NCBI RefSeq assembly: GCF_013373865.1
Contig: NC_050467.1
Location: 25,504,996-25,568,995, forward strand
Length of the DNA stretch: 64,000 nucleotides
Direction: 5' to 3'
Source: Monomorium pharaonis
Taxonomy: Eukaryota > Arthropoda > Insecta > Hymenoptera > Formicidae
Position 1 is the stretch's first letter. Every line of letters begins with the position of its first letter. The translations under genes and the position numbers were made by a program. The notes below the pieces were generated by a model, which had not been told where the DNA came from, searched no databases, and worked only from the letters and a program-made list of their open reading frames with translations. This document shows positions 1 through 12,500 of the stretch, in pieces.

Positions 1-979
1 TAATATTTGAATTGAGCCTCGTGAGTGCAACACTGATAAGTAATCTAGTACGAGACAATAGTCAATAAAAAAGTACTAATTAATTAAATACTCGACGACA
101 TGGGAAAATTCACTCTCAATGATAATTATGAAAATCCGTAATTTCCATTAGACATGTAAGCATTAATTAAATTTAAAAACTATTGTTAAAAAAGATTAAT
201 ATAATTGTTAACAATATAAATATTTTTTACTACTTTGCAGATTCAAACTCTTAATTGTCACATGTGTCATAAAATTTAAATTACAATAAATTATATAGAA
301 ATTCGACACTGTGCTATACTTATTTATCTTATATTTGTAAGTAATGATTTTCACTGATATTATTATAACGTGTTATCGACGCGAAACACAAGGAAACACA
401 AAGACATCGCCGGTTTAAATTAAGCAAAGTGATAATGATTTAATTGCGCAATGTGTCGTTTTTATAGTTAACCAAAATTTACATCTTCACGGGCAAACAC
501 TACCACGGTGAAATTGATCGCTACAGTTTAACAAATAGGATTATCCTAATACGCAAGGAGAAGCCGGGTGTTTCCTTGATTCACACCGCCATTATTTCGG
601 CTTACGGTGACTTGCTTCGAGCGGGACCGCAATGAAACCCGTACATGTCCAGGACAGGTCGACATCGCTCTCGCGTTATAGGTCATAGGTCGCGTGATAT
701 TGAAAACGGTACGTTTCGATGCGCATAAAGCGGAATCGATTTATAAATCGGGCGTATCAGGAAATTGGTCTTTTATATGTACCACCAGCGGTATGCATTG
801 TGACGTCAACATGGATCAATATTAATCCTGAACAATGTAAAATAACATCTAATAAACGTTTGCTAATTTAACGAACGCGTGAATTTTTCTTTTTTACTTA
901 AAAAATTCCATAAACATAATTCCATCTCTACTTATCTTAATTTTTTCTTTATGTCGATGCTATTCTCTGTTGTTCGTAT

Positions 980-1198
980 CGAGAGAAAACAATGCTGGAT
1001 TCAAATAAATATTTCTTTGAATAGTACTAATAACATATTTTATAGAACATCAATAATGTTTATTTCAAACAAGTAATATTTTCCAAATTATAGAAGGTAT
1101 TGCTTGTTTTAAATAAATATTGATTTTTTTATAAAATATATGTTATTGGTACTATTCAAAGAAATATTTATTTGAATCCAGCATTTTTTTCTCAGTGT
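980..1198. mobile_element. Hairpin MITE, probably mariner-like
   Basis: The two halves (about 980-1078 and 1097-1197) are near-perfect reverse complements, so the whole element can fold into one hairpin. The right end reads as an inverted cactgagaaaaaaatgctgg next to TA dinucleotides. This resembles Tc1/mariner-type non-autonomous elements, which insert at TA. No transposase is present. Confidence 0.7.
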
Positions 1199-4100
1199 AT
1201 AACTATATGGATTTGTTGTTACAAATACAAATGTAAATTTCAAACTTGTAAAAGTAATATATTTTGTATTATCTAAAATCAAAGGAAAAAAATGTACACG
1301 AATAAATCTTTTTACGTGAACATGATATTTAATTAATGATGTAATAAGATGAAACTGCTAATTGTTATTGTAAGAAAAAGATGAGTCAAAAGAAGAGATA
1401 ATCAATAATAAACTTGTTCCTCGGATATAATTTTCATGCAATAATTAACGCGTGCTATTAGCTATTGTTTCATTGTTTAAAAAATTCATTCCGTTTGTAG
1501 TATTGTACGGAACAATAGATTCCCGGAAAACTATGTGGTACACGAGCGATACGTACGTAATGGTATATTGGTTTTACCGACTTTCACAACAAACTTTTCA
1601 ACGTACATATACATACAAAATTCACGCAAGGTACAGTGATTTTAAACAAAAAATATCTACAATATATCCGTGTGATAATTACACAGTTCGACGTTGTTGG
1701 TGTGAATTTTGAGACGATTTTTCGACCTAGAATTATCTGTAATAACTTGTGTGTGAATGATATTGTTTTGAAGATATATATCAATTGCTTTTCATGTAGA
1801 ATTAATTATAATTAACATAGATCATACAACTTACATTTTTCCAATTTAATTAAAATTAATGTTATTTTCATTAATAAAGATTATGTAATGTGCAAATTTA
1901 AAGTAATTTGTACAAATTCGAAATAGTTAATTAAATGTTAGGTAAATGAATTAAAAATCATATATTTAAATGGTTAAAGACGCTTGTCGAACATAAACTT
2001 AATATCTGTCATTTTTATGCAAACTCATCACTTCGATATTATCTTGTGATAGAGACACGTGAATGATGAAGTTGTAAAATTTTACGATCCGATGGAGTCA
2101 ATACGTTCGTACTAAAAGCACCACACAAACTATTACAGCATTATGATCAGTGATCACAGATGTAGTCCTTCGCGCACACTATTTCCTTTCTCACGTACCT
2201 CTGTTTACCTTTTTGACGTTTTATAGAACAGCATCGAAAGTTACGTCGTTTTCTGACTGAACGAACTGCTTATCGTATAGTTTTTAGCAATTTTGCGATT
2301 GGTTGAGTTCAATTTATTTATCTTTTCACATTTCAAGCGTATTTTCTTCTTTCCTCGTGCTGGGAAAATGTTTATTTTGATTCCGATTAGTTCTTTCATT
2401 TTCTTTAAACGTTATATTACATATAAATATAAAAGTTGACATCTTAAGTCTAATATTTAAATTAAAAGTTTTCTTTAAAGAAAATTAATTTATTTAAAAA
2501 ATAATTAAAATTATAGAAATAAAATAAAATGTAATAAAATCTTCAGTTAATATTAATATTCAAAATTTCTGTACCTATATTATTGCACCGTTTTATTAGT
2601 AATAGAATAATCGAGAAAAATTACCATCCTTTTATTCATTATGTAATCTATTAAAATGGCAATGCAAAAAGAAGGAATTTTTGTGTATTATTGTAGCGAA
2701 CATTGTTAATATTAAAAAGAAATAATAATTAGAGTAATTTGATTATTTGAAAAAACATGTTTCCAGCATTTTAAAAACATTTATAATGGTTTTTTTTATG
2801 TTGAAGTAATTAGAATTTAAAAAGAAAATCTTTAAAAAATTCTGACAGTTTTTGCTTTGAGAAAATAAAATACAAAAAAATAAAATTATCTCTACCATTC
2901 CAGCGTGAATTTAAGTATCATTCCCTTCATGCGAACAGATCGCTGGCTTAGCATCGACTGTATATACAGCTATTTTCCCTCGTTTTCCTGGCTTTGTGTG
3001 AAATTACTTTATGGCCAATGTTGCAAACACTTTGCACGACAGTTATACGAACGTTTCCATCTCTCGTCGAATTTCTCGCTTTTTCCTCATCGGCTTTACT
3101 ACCGCGACGACCGTATCGAATGCTGACGAACGATTCGAGCTTAACGCGGAGGACAAGCGAGCGCGGTTCACTGGCTTTTTATTTCCCTTCCGTATTCATT
3201 TCTTCATGTTTGCCACAAGAAATGTCGCATCGTGAATAAAAATTCCACGGCCAACCGTAAAGGTAACCGACACCAATTAACACGATTTATATTCACTCTT
3301 TCCTGACCAAGATTGTATTTGCGCCCACATCCAACCAAAATTTTGTTTCTCACGAAAAAGAAATAAAAAGAATTCTACAATGGTCTTTAATTAATTGTGT
3401 TCTTACATATCGGTCTACATTCTCCTATTATTTGTCATAAATAATTCTTTTTGTACGATGAAAGTAACCCATCCGCTTCAACTAATAAAACCATACCGGT
3501 ACAAAAATTTTCCGTTTTTCCTCCGATATGTTGGCAAACGATTGACGGCTCTCATTTTTCTTTGTACCGATCTCGAGCGAAAGCACTTCTTTTTCTTTAC
3601 AAGAACATGAAAATAAATTTCTCGTAGAAAGTTCGATTTGTACATCTATCGCGCACATGTGCGTTAGATTAAAAACATTTACAATTTTTCTCCCGCACAT
3701 CTCTAGTACGGAAAAGTCACAAGTTTTAATATGAGAATATTTTCTTCAGCAAATACCATTCATACGCTGCTCTTAGAGACATAGAGACATATTATATCTG
3801 TCGACATACACATATATATAGATAAAAATACGTACGACTTTAACTTAATCCAAGTTCGTGTTTCATACAAACGTCATGCAGCTAGTTAATATTACATACA
3901 TCTGTGTCATCTATTTTAAAAGTATTGCAAATCTAGTTTTTAAACTGCTCTTAAAATCAATACTCCGCAGCATTTGAAATCTGCGTCTCATTGAAATTTA
4001 TAATGTTTCAAAATTGGACTTACAAGGGCTTTCAAGATAAGCCGCTCGTTTCTTTGCAGGAGAAAGTTAAACTGGGCTGTTTAAATTATAATTCTTTGCG

Positions 4101-4349
4101 CAATAGAACTTTCAAAGTCTATAAAATTTTTTTAAAAACCTCAACAGAAGCGTTACATAATTTTGTTTCAATTAAAATATTTTTTGTATTGTAAAAAAAT
4201 ATACATATTTAATCAAGATGGATTTATTTATATATGTATTATGTAAAACAATGCAAAAATTATTTCTGAACATTTTGAATACTTGAAAACGTTAAGAACT
4301 TTTCTTGCACATTACTCCTTAAAAAAAATGGAAAATTGTTTTTTACATA

Positions 4350-4353
<4 letters not shown>

Positions 4354-4390
<37 letters not shown>
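4354..4390. repeat. (AT)n microsatellite
   Basis: An uninterrupted run of alternating T and A of about 37 bases in non-coding sequence. Confidence 0.95.
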
Positions 4391-4395
<5 letters not shown>

Positions 4396-6808
4396 CGTAT
4401 ATCAGTTAATTTGCATTATGTTTAAAAAAATACGAAAAAATAAAATATAAAAGATGAAAGTTAAGAGAAAATATTCAGCAGAAACTTTTACGTGCCGTTA
4501 CTGAGACTTCACAATTAGCACAAGTGAGCATGATTGCCCTACTCTATTAATTAACATTTCTAATTAAACGGCCTGTACCAGTAGTTATGCTGCGAGGTAC
4601 ATTTCGGAAATTTACGCGCGCGTACGGCACTCGTCTGTTTGCTGCAATGAAGACGATAGCATATTACGTAAACATGTAGTAGTATGCAATATCGTGCCCG
4701 AGGACGAGCTTGACAGATATTAAAGTCATTCGATATTGCCGTGCAACTCGACTGTCGCCGGCCAAAAAAATATGCCATTAAAATGCGAATGCAACTGAAT
4801 AACTTTGGCAATTAAAATCTAGATCGTTACGCACTTGCCTCGGCTATTAATTGGTCTAATTAATCCTTAAACGATGAGGCAAGGATGCATATTCTGTGGC
4901 TAATGGAATAACCGATGTCTCGGCAATTCAATCTTCTGCAACGTGTTTCAATCATGTTAATCAAAATTTAATTTGTTTTCTACACGAAAAAGACGGTTTT
5001 GTTAAAGCATCGAAGAATTCAACTATATAGAGGCAGAAAAATGATTTCTGAAAATGATTTTGTTGGACTTTGTTAGACTCAAAATTTTTAGATACTTCAG
5101 CTAAGCCATTCTTTCCATATTTGTAGATATTGTATTTGATAAATTATTTTACATGTATTTAATTTCCTAATTAAATCGACAGTTCTTTGGTAATGAGATC
5201 AGTATAAAATCTTTTTGATGGCAACACGAAAGAACCAGGAATTGTAAAGAGTAATCATAACGCAATATGATAAATTAATTTAATTACATTTAAAAAGGAT
5301 TTTCGTGTCGGCAATAGGGAAAATGGATCTGTATCTACGTAGTCTGAAGCGAATGGTCTAAAAGATTACATGAATTATTGTCTTGCACGCAATGCTTTGT
5401 TAGATTAGGAACGACAAAGTGAGGTACGGTAAAGTTTTGTACGAGGACAGAATTTACGGAAGGCACAATGTAAGAAAACGTACCGAGTCATTTGTACAGA
5501 ATCGCACAACAATTAGTTGCGAATCCGTTGTCAAGCCCTAGAGGAGACAGCAAATGCGACTCTGAGTCAAAACGCTTTGTTAAAATGTTGCGCGTCGTCG
5601 CAGCTTGCAATGTCATTCGTTTTCGCGTAATCTCTTCGCTTATATGTATATTTACTCTCATTACATATATTAATTAAAATAAAAACTCCTAAAAATTATT
5701 CTCTCAGTTATATTCTATCAAATCAAGATTAAATAAATATTGTAATAAACGTTTTTGCGGTTCTAATAACTACAAGATTGAATTTACAAAAAGAAAATTA
5801 TGTAAAAACAGAAATAATTATGTGTAAAATTTAAAAGTATTATTATAAAAAATAAAAGATACAATGATATCAAATTAATCTCAAGTTAATCTTTAATTGA
5901 GACACATCAAATAAGATTAGCATTCAATTCAAAATCTGATTAGTACGTGCTCTTATTATAAAGCTATTATTGTTTCGTTAATATCCCGGTATCTTTTATA
6001 TTAAGTCAAATTACTTCCTCGGAGCTTTTACAATTTTAATGCTGCGTTTACCCACAAATAATCGATAACGTAACGCGAGAAGCTGCTGGAGGATACGGTG
6101 TATTTATACCGGCGATTAGACAAAATCGTGTAACAGGTTTCACAGAGGGTGGTACGGTATGCGATATCGTACGAGGATATGTCGGCGATTATCAAGCACG
6201 GAGGATTACGTTTCGGTCCTTCGATAACCCCGACGGCTGCCAGCTCGTATTTACTCGGCAAATAAACGTCTCAGGACGTCTCGCTCTTAAGTAGTTTGCT
6301 CTTCGCAAGGGAGGTGAATTCAGAAGCCGTCACTGACAAAGTATTCTGTAGCTAATCCCAGTAAACGAGACTATGCAAGACAAGATCTTGCTACTACCTC
6401 GAAAGGGATTCAGATACCACATGAAAATGATACAAGTACGAAAGGACGCACTTTCCCTTTGTATGTTTAAGATAAACAACAAAGTTGGAACAATTGCTTT
6501 AAGAATCTAACTTACACAATTTGACTTACATGTATCCGATACTGAATAATCGATGTAATTATATACATATCGAAAAATAATGATATCTAAAAGAATAATA
6601 GTTTTATCATTCTTTTACTTTGACAAATTAAATATTTTATCAAAACGTTATAATTCGTCCTACTTTATATCACTTTATATAATAACAAGTGCTAATCTAA
6701 TATAGTCTAACCATTTTGCGACAATGAATCTATATTATTTATTTATCTTTACTATCTTCTTTTCTCACAGATCCACTACCTTACGTAAAAAAATAATTTA
6801 GCACTCAC

Positions 6809-6857
6809 CGATACGATGCGCAGCAGCGGAGTTAAATACAGACGACGTAACGTTAAT
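6809..6857 (-). CDS. Candidate internal exon, unknown gene
   Basis: On the minus strand a 49-base segment is bounded by a good acceptor (ttttgcag) and a consensus donor (gtgagtgc). Read in phase 0, as the exon at 8503-8580 would require, it is open and encodes about 16 residues (INVTSSVFNSAAAHRI) with one base left over. I do not recognise the protein, and no following exon could be found before the left edge. It could also be a 5' UTR exon or a chance pair of splice signals. Confidence 0.35.
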
Positions 6858-8289
6858 CTGCAAAATGTAAATATATCTTTTATAACAATGTCCAAATAGT
6901 TAACACGTTGAAAAATATTTTTGCACGCATTTAATTTGTTCATATTTACAGTTTCGATTTGAGGAAAAGTCTTAAAATTTTATAATTGTTCTACATACAT
7001 TTAATGACATTAACACATTTAATAAATAATTCTGTTTTATCAATGTTTGATTAAAATAAATTTTAATATACTTCATTCATATTCACATATTTAAATAGAT
7101 ATTTGATGAAACTATTTCGTTTTATTAATATTTTGTTGGACATTCCATTTTTAATTTATAAATAAATTCGGATTTAAAAAATTATATATCTTTACACGAA
7201 AACATAATTTCTCAGCGTCATTGGATTCTTCAACTTTTTTCTCCTTTAATAAAAGATTTCATCAATAAATGTTGGGTTACCTAATATGGTATCTGATCTC
7301 TCACTCTCTTATTATTACAGATGTGGTAATATCAAATTTAGAATTGTGTCATTAATACCTGTCAATTTTTACCAGACTATATCGGATACGATGATATTAC
7401 ATTTGTGGCTTGGAAAAATCTGTTAGATGCTTTTATCGAGACTTCCAACTTTTTCTATCAAGATTAAAGTTTACGATCGAGGTGGAGAGTCTTTAAACTT
7501 CTTAACTAGATCTAACTTTGATAAAAAAAAGACGTCTAATCTTGATTGGTTCCCTACATGTTCAGATCTTAAATTTCGATATTTAAATTTCTTTTCCAAA
7601 CATCTTTTATCACAGAAGAAAGGTTCGATTTTAAGTTTAATGAACAGAGTACTTTTCTTCTCACATATATCTGGAGTTCCACGAGAAAAATTTTAACGCA
7701 ATTAACACTTTATTAGACAACGACTACCTAATTGACTTTATTTTTTCTACGAATATTTAAAAAAAGATTGTCAATTAATTCCCTCAAGTAAATAATCTGG
7801 AATTTTTGAACAATGAGACAGTGAGTTGATCATCACGGAAGATGAATTAAAAAATTGGAATTGTTTTTCGCGATTCTTTATGTCACCAATGTCGCTGAAA
7901 AATTCATTAAATATTTAAACAAGAATATACTAAATATAAAATTTTTCTGACTTTATCTGGCATAAATGAACTCAGTAAACAGTATTTTTTATTTATTAAT
8001 AGTAAAATCAAGTATTAAAAATTTTATAACGTAATTACTTCCTCAGATTATGTTATCCAATTCATAATAATTTACACTGTTTGAATTATTTAAATGAAAA
8101 AAAGTATGTGCAAACATAACCATAAATAATCCATGTAGGCGTAATCTTAAAATCTACTCTACACAATTCCAAATCTACACAATTCTGCTATCTAGTTTAC
8201 GTTTATGTTTTCAGAATTTTACTCATAGCTATTGTTTAACAAATATTCTTTTCCAAAAACTAACTGTAAGAGTATCGATGTGTGCTATG

Positions 8290-8360
8290 TGTGGTGTGTG
8301 CGCGCGCGCGCGCGCGCGATGTGTGTGTGGTGTGTGTGTGTTGTGTGTGTATGTATGTAC
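8290..8360. repeat. CG/GT alternating purine-pyrimidine tract
   Basis: An 18-base (CG)9 block at 8301-8318 is embedded in (TG)n sequence. The small open frame rich in Cys and Val across it is a by-product of the repeat. Such alternating tracts can adopt Z-DNA. It lies just downstream, in transcription direction, of the candidate minus-strand first exon. Confidence 0.85.
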
Positions 8361-8502
8361 GTGTACGAGATCTTCGTTTATTTCGTATTATGCGATAATA
8401 TAAACAATCGACGAGGTACGCGACACGATACAAATAATTAGTATCGCGCTAGTAAATGATACGTAAACATCATAAATAACAAGTAAATAATAGGTTACTC
8501 AC

Positions 8503-8580
8503 CCTCCGGTTGCTCCGCCGACACTCGACGCCTTCCGGGCCGGCTCCTCCTCTCAGAATCCTTTGCGGTTGCTTCTCCAT
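8503..8580 (-). CDS. Candidate first coding exon, unknown gene
   Basis: The minus strand has an ATG in good context (gtgccATGG) followed by 26 codons starting MEKQPQRILRGG and ending SNRR. The exon closes at a consensus donor (gtgagtaac) in phase 0. The encoded peptide is rich in Gly and Arg and I do not recognise it. Upstream (9200-9500) the sequence is GC-rich like an insect promoter. The nearest compatible acceptor I can see is the exon at 6809-6857. Most of the gene would lie beyond the left edge of the window. Confidence 0.45.
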
Positions 8581-9530
8581 GGCACTCACACACACGATCT
8601 CACACGCGCCCGCTAATTACCGAAATGCAGGACTAATTGCGCAGGCCGTGTCTCCCGATTAAACGTGTCGCGACCGTTTCCCCTTCTGCCGAGTCATCGT
8701 GGCGTTTCGTTAACGATAATCGCAAGTTTCGACGCGGCGACCGGCGACAACTTCACGTACGCCAACTTCACTCCAATTCCGCGCGACGCGACGCGAATTG
8801 AGCTAAGGTTAAGATGCCGGCTCGAACCGATTAACTCTTGACTTCCAAGCACATATATAGCTCTAAATCTGAAGATAACGGACGAATCGCGAAATGTTTC
8901 GATTGATGGAAAGTTCAATTAAAGCACTCGACACAAAATTGCTTGGGATTTAGGGAACTTTCTTCCAAATTTAGTTGTTATAATCACGAGGGATCTATGG
9001 GATAAACTGTCTGTAAGCTGGTCTCACGCACACATACACTCCGTAAAACGTAACAGTAAAGTTTCGACCAATCACGTACTCGATTCAATCAGTTGCGGTA
9101 ACGGTCGCCCAATCCAATGTGTCGAAACTTTACTCTGTTACGTTTTACAGAAAGTGTATATGTGTGTGTGTCTAAATCTTAATATCTTTTTCTCCCCTGA
9201 AAATTCTCACAAACTTTTCACCTTACCGAAAAATCGCCCGTGATAAGTGAGACTCGATCGATCGTGCGGGACGACAATCGGCGATATTTGCAACTGTTGT
9301 GATTATTTGAACGACAGTGCTTTTTTCCCCCGAGCCACGCCGTGTCGAGCCTCGCGGTGCGACGCGAAGCGCGCGATGTGCGGAGCGACTCTGCCGCGCT
9401 CCTCGCGAACGTAAACAAGACGCGACCGCGTACGTAAACAGCGCGCCGTTCAAACGTCGAGAAGCGCCGGTTTATTACCGCCGTGAAATATCTAACGGCC
9501 ACCGCATACGGAAAAATGTAAGTGGCAAGG
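8581..9530. promoter_or_regulatory. GC-rich putative promoter region
   Basis: This stretch is clearly more GC-rich than its surroundings, especially 9230-9500, and lies immediately upstream of the candidate minus-strand first exon. A plus-strand gtaagt donor at 9517 follows an open frame, so divergent transcription is conceivable. The open frames inside it (60-95 codons on both strands) look like by-products of high GC content rather than genes. Confidence 0.4.
9030..9167. mobile_element. Short inverted-repeat element (MITE)
   Basis: The left arm (9030-9067) and right arm (9122-9167) are reverse complements over about 38 bases, including the shared core gtaaaacgtaaca and taaagtttcga. The spacer of about 54 bases carries several CCAAT-like motifs. 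No target duplication is obvious and no coding capacity exists. It lies inside the putative promoter region. Confidence 0.6.
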
Positions 9531-12500
9531 GGACTTGTACGGTAAAGAAATAATTGAATAATCGCAGAGCTGAGAATTTTTAAATATTAATTTCAATGTT
9601 AATCGTCTTCGACAATTCTTTGCTATGTGATTGACTGGCTGATATAAATTAATATAAATTAACTTTAATCTCAGTTTAATTTACTTTATATTTTTTTCCC
9701 TAGAGTTCTTAAAATTAGAAAAAGATAAAGAGTAAATTAGTAACCAAGATATATTGGTAGAAATGGGCACGTGACTTGGTTACTATTCAAATTATATGTT
9801 TATATTCTTTTATATAATAACTAATAGGCTTTGGCAAATAAGTAAATGCCAAAAGAATGGTTGATTAAGCTCTGCAACCCTGCTTCAAACACTTGATCTG
9901 TATATTACTTTAATTGAAGCAAAAATGATGAACAAATTGCAAACATCGAAAGAGATGTGACGAAATATGTATCTTCAAATTTAAATAAAAGCATCAATGT
10001 GAGATGAAAAGGGGGGTCAGAGACGAGAGAGAGAGAGAATTAATCGTCGTCTGTAAATTTTATAAGATAACAATTTATAATTTTCAACCTCCACAAAATA
10101 TTGCTTGCGAGATAGACATCATTGCGAAACGCGACTTCTTTGTCGCGAGAACCAATCAATCAATAGTAATGAAATCGAGACCGACGTTTTCTCCCGATAT
10201 GTATCGCGCCGTATTTCGAAGAGCAATGCGATGATAAACAAAACAATTCACGCAACTCGAATAATAATGATACATCAACTGGCGACCTTGTGTACACGTT
10301 AGAAGATTTATCTAGACAAACTATCTATACAAATTATCAATACGATGTACAATAAATGCCGAATATTTTTATTATTATTACATAATAAATTTTAATGAAT
10401 TCCTACTTTCATGTGCTTTGAGCTTCATTTCGTTGGCTTAAGACAGAAAAGTTCATAAATTTTTTCTATAAAAGATCAGATATTAAATACTTTAAGCTTT
10501 GTGGACCAATAATTAAGATTGTGTATAGATATTTATATAACAAGAGAAAAAAAGTTTTATAGAAATTTGAAATGTAATAATAATTTTATAAGTAGATTGC
10601 ACAAAAACACGCGACAGGCCAGTTTGCTGACCCATGATCTAAGATAATGAATTTTTTTTACTGACTTACGAGCTTACTTGATAATCTGATGGAAATTTCG
10701 AATTCTGATTTGAAACTTATATTATAATATTATGTGTACGTATATAATCATGACAAATTATTCTTTTATTACTTATTAAAATCAAATAACTTTACAGAAT
10801 ATAACAATAAATTTTTACTTTTAGATTTTCTCTAAAAATCGAAATTAATAGAAAAAATAAGATAAGAAACTGTTTTAATGCATTAGATCTAATAATTCCG
10901 AGTAATTTAAATTTATATTAAAAGAAATATTCATAATAATTAAAATTTCTTGTACAATAATCAATATTTTAATATTAGCAAATTACTACAGTGTGTAATA
11001 TTTAAACATAAATTCAAAATTAATTATGCATACAAGTTAATAATAGAAAACAAAATGATAATAAATAACCATTTAGCCAACTTTAATATTTTGAAATTAA
11101 TTGAAAACTGTTGTCATATCTATATATATATTTTCTAAAATTCTCAGTTTAAATGTTAAAATACAATACATAAATCCAAATATTTAACATAATCACAAGA
11201 ATATTATACTTGCTTCGATTTTCGAGAAAAATAGCATATCGCTTTGACAAAGAATAAATAAGAATATATACGCACAGTTGAGTTTGCTTTATGTATATCA
11301 ATTTTATTTAAACAATATCTGTTTTATTTGATATAATACAATATGTACCATTCGTCTGCTCACGCTCGCACGCGTTCGTAATAATTCTCTACGCATTCTA
11401 ACTTCTAGCACAAAAATACAGACATAATTTGAACCTATTCACGATCTCGCACACGTACATACACCCACACGCACACATGCATTCTCACCCTCTCTCACTC
11501 TCTCCTCATTTTCGCTTTCGATTCTCTTCTTCTTGATAATTCTTTTCTTCTTTAAGATTAGTTCTGTAGGAAAATTGTGTCATTTGTCAACTCTTTTGAT
11601 AATCCAAGTTATATTCTTAATTCTCCTAACATGACTTTTCTCTTAACTCGTTCACTTCATCACGCGATCGATTTTCAAACTTCATCGCCGTTTGCGAGCG
11701 AATCGATGGTGCAATAAATTAAATTAAATTTTTTTATTAAGAATACAATTTCTGGTTTCTGATATACATCATGGTAGGTAAAAAATACAACATACAAAAA
11801 TAAGTTGCTACTAAGAATACACAAAGTTATTAAAAATTGCACAAATTCTACTTTTCAAAGTAAAGAATTCTTTTTACACAGCGCTTTTTTATGCTTCTCT
11901 CACCTCGTTAATTATGAAAAATTATCTTTGCAGTTCTAGATAAAAGCAGAGGAAAAAGACTGAGAGACGTGATTTTCGACATTGCGATTCAAGAGCAAAT
12001 AAATTTCTTTTACCCGTAGATTGGGCACTCGAGGACTTTGTCAGCAAAAAAAAGAACATGGTTCTCGAGAAGCAAGAATCTTTTACTCTTCAGCTGTACT
12101 GTTTGTTACAGACACTAGCCAATCACAAATAAGTAAAATCGTCGAATAAATATTCTTCGCAAACAGAATTCTTGTTTAACAAAACTTTTTCGTTGACAAT
12201 CATTCTTATAGAACAAGATTCTACAATACAATTGATATTAAACAACACATTTGTTCGTCCATTTTTTCTTTTAAAGTAATTTATTATCACAAAAGAGATC
12301 ACTCTCGCGTATAAAGTAAAAGATTCCTCTAATTTATCGTCGTGTTTGAAATACATGCGTATTCGCAAGAATTCGCATCTCGCGAAGGATAACTCGCTAG
12401 TATCGCAACCATCCATTCGCACGCGGTCACGCTCATCTTTTGTAGACTAGATAAAGCTGAATGTGTGATTGAATGATAAGATATATGTGCGTGTACCGAA

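Larger units (their letters stand above)
1..6808. other. AT-rich non-coding stretch
   Basis: No convincing coding exon was found on either strand; the longest open frames are under 90 codons and lack splice context. The stretch holds one long hairpin element (980-1198) and an AT dinucleotide run near 4354-4390. Positions 540-830 are less AT-rich and contain a CRE-like tgacgtca at about 801, which could be regulatory but has no adjacent exon. If the minus-strand exons at 6809-8580 are real, this would be intron of that gene. Confidence 0.6.

Noticed and set aside
9218..9553. Arg-rich frames of 75-95 codons in the 9.2-9.5 kb GC-rich block
   Set aside because: High GC lowers stop frequency on both strands; overlapping frames contradict each other and none resembles a known protein.
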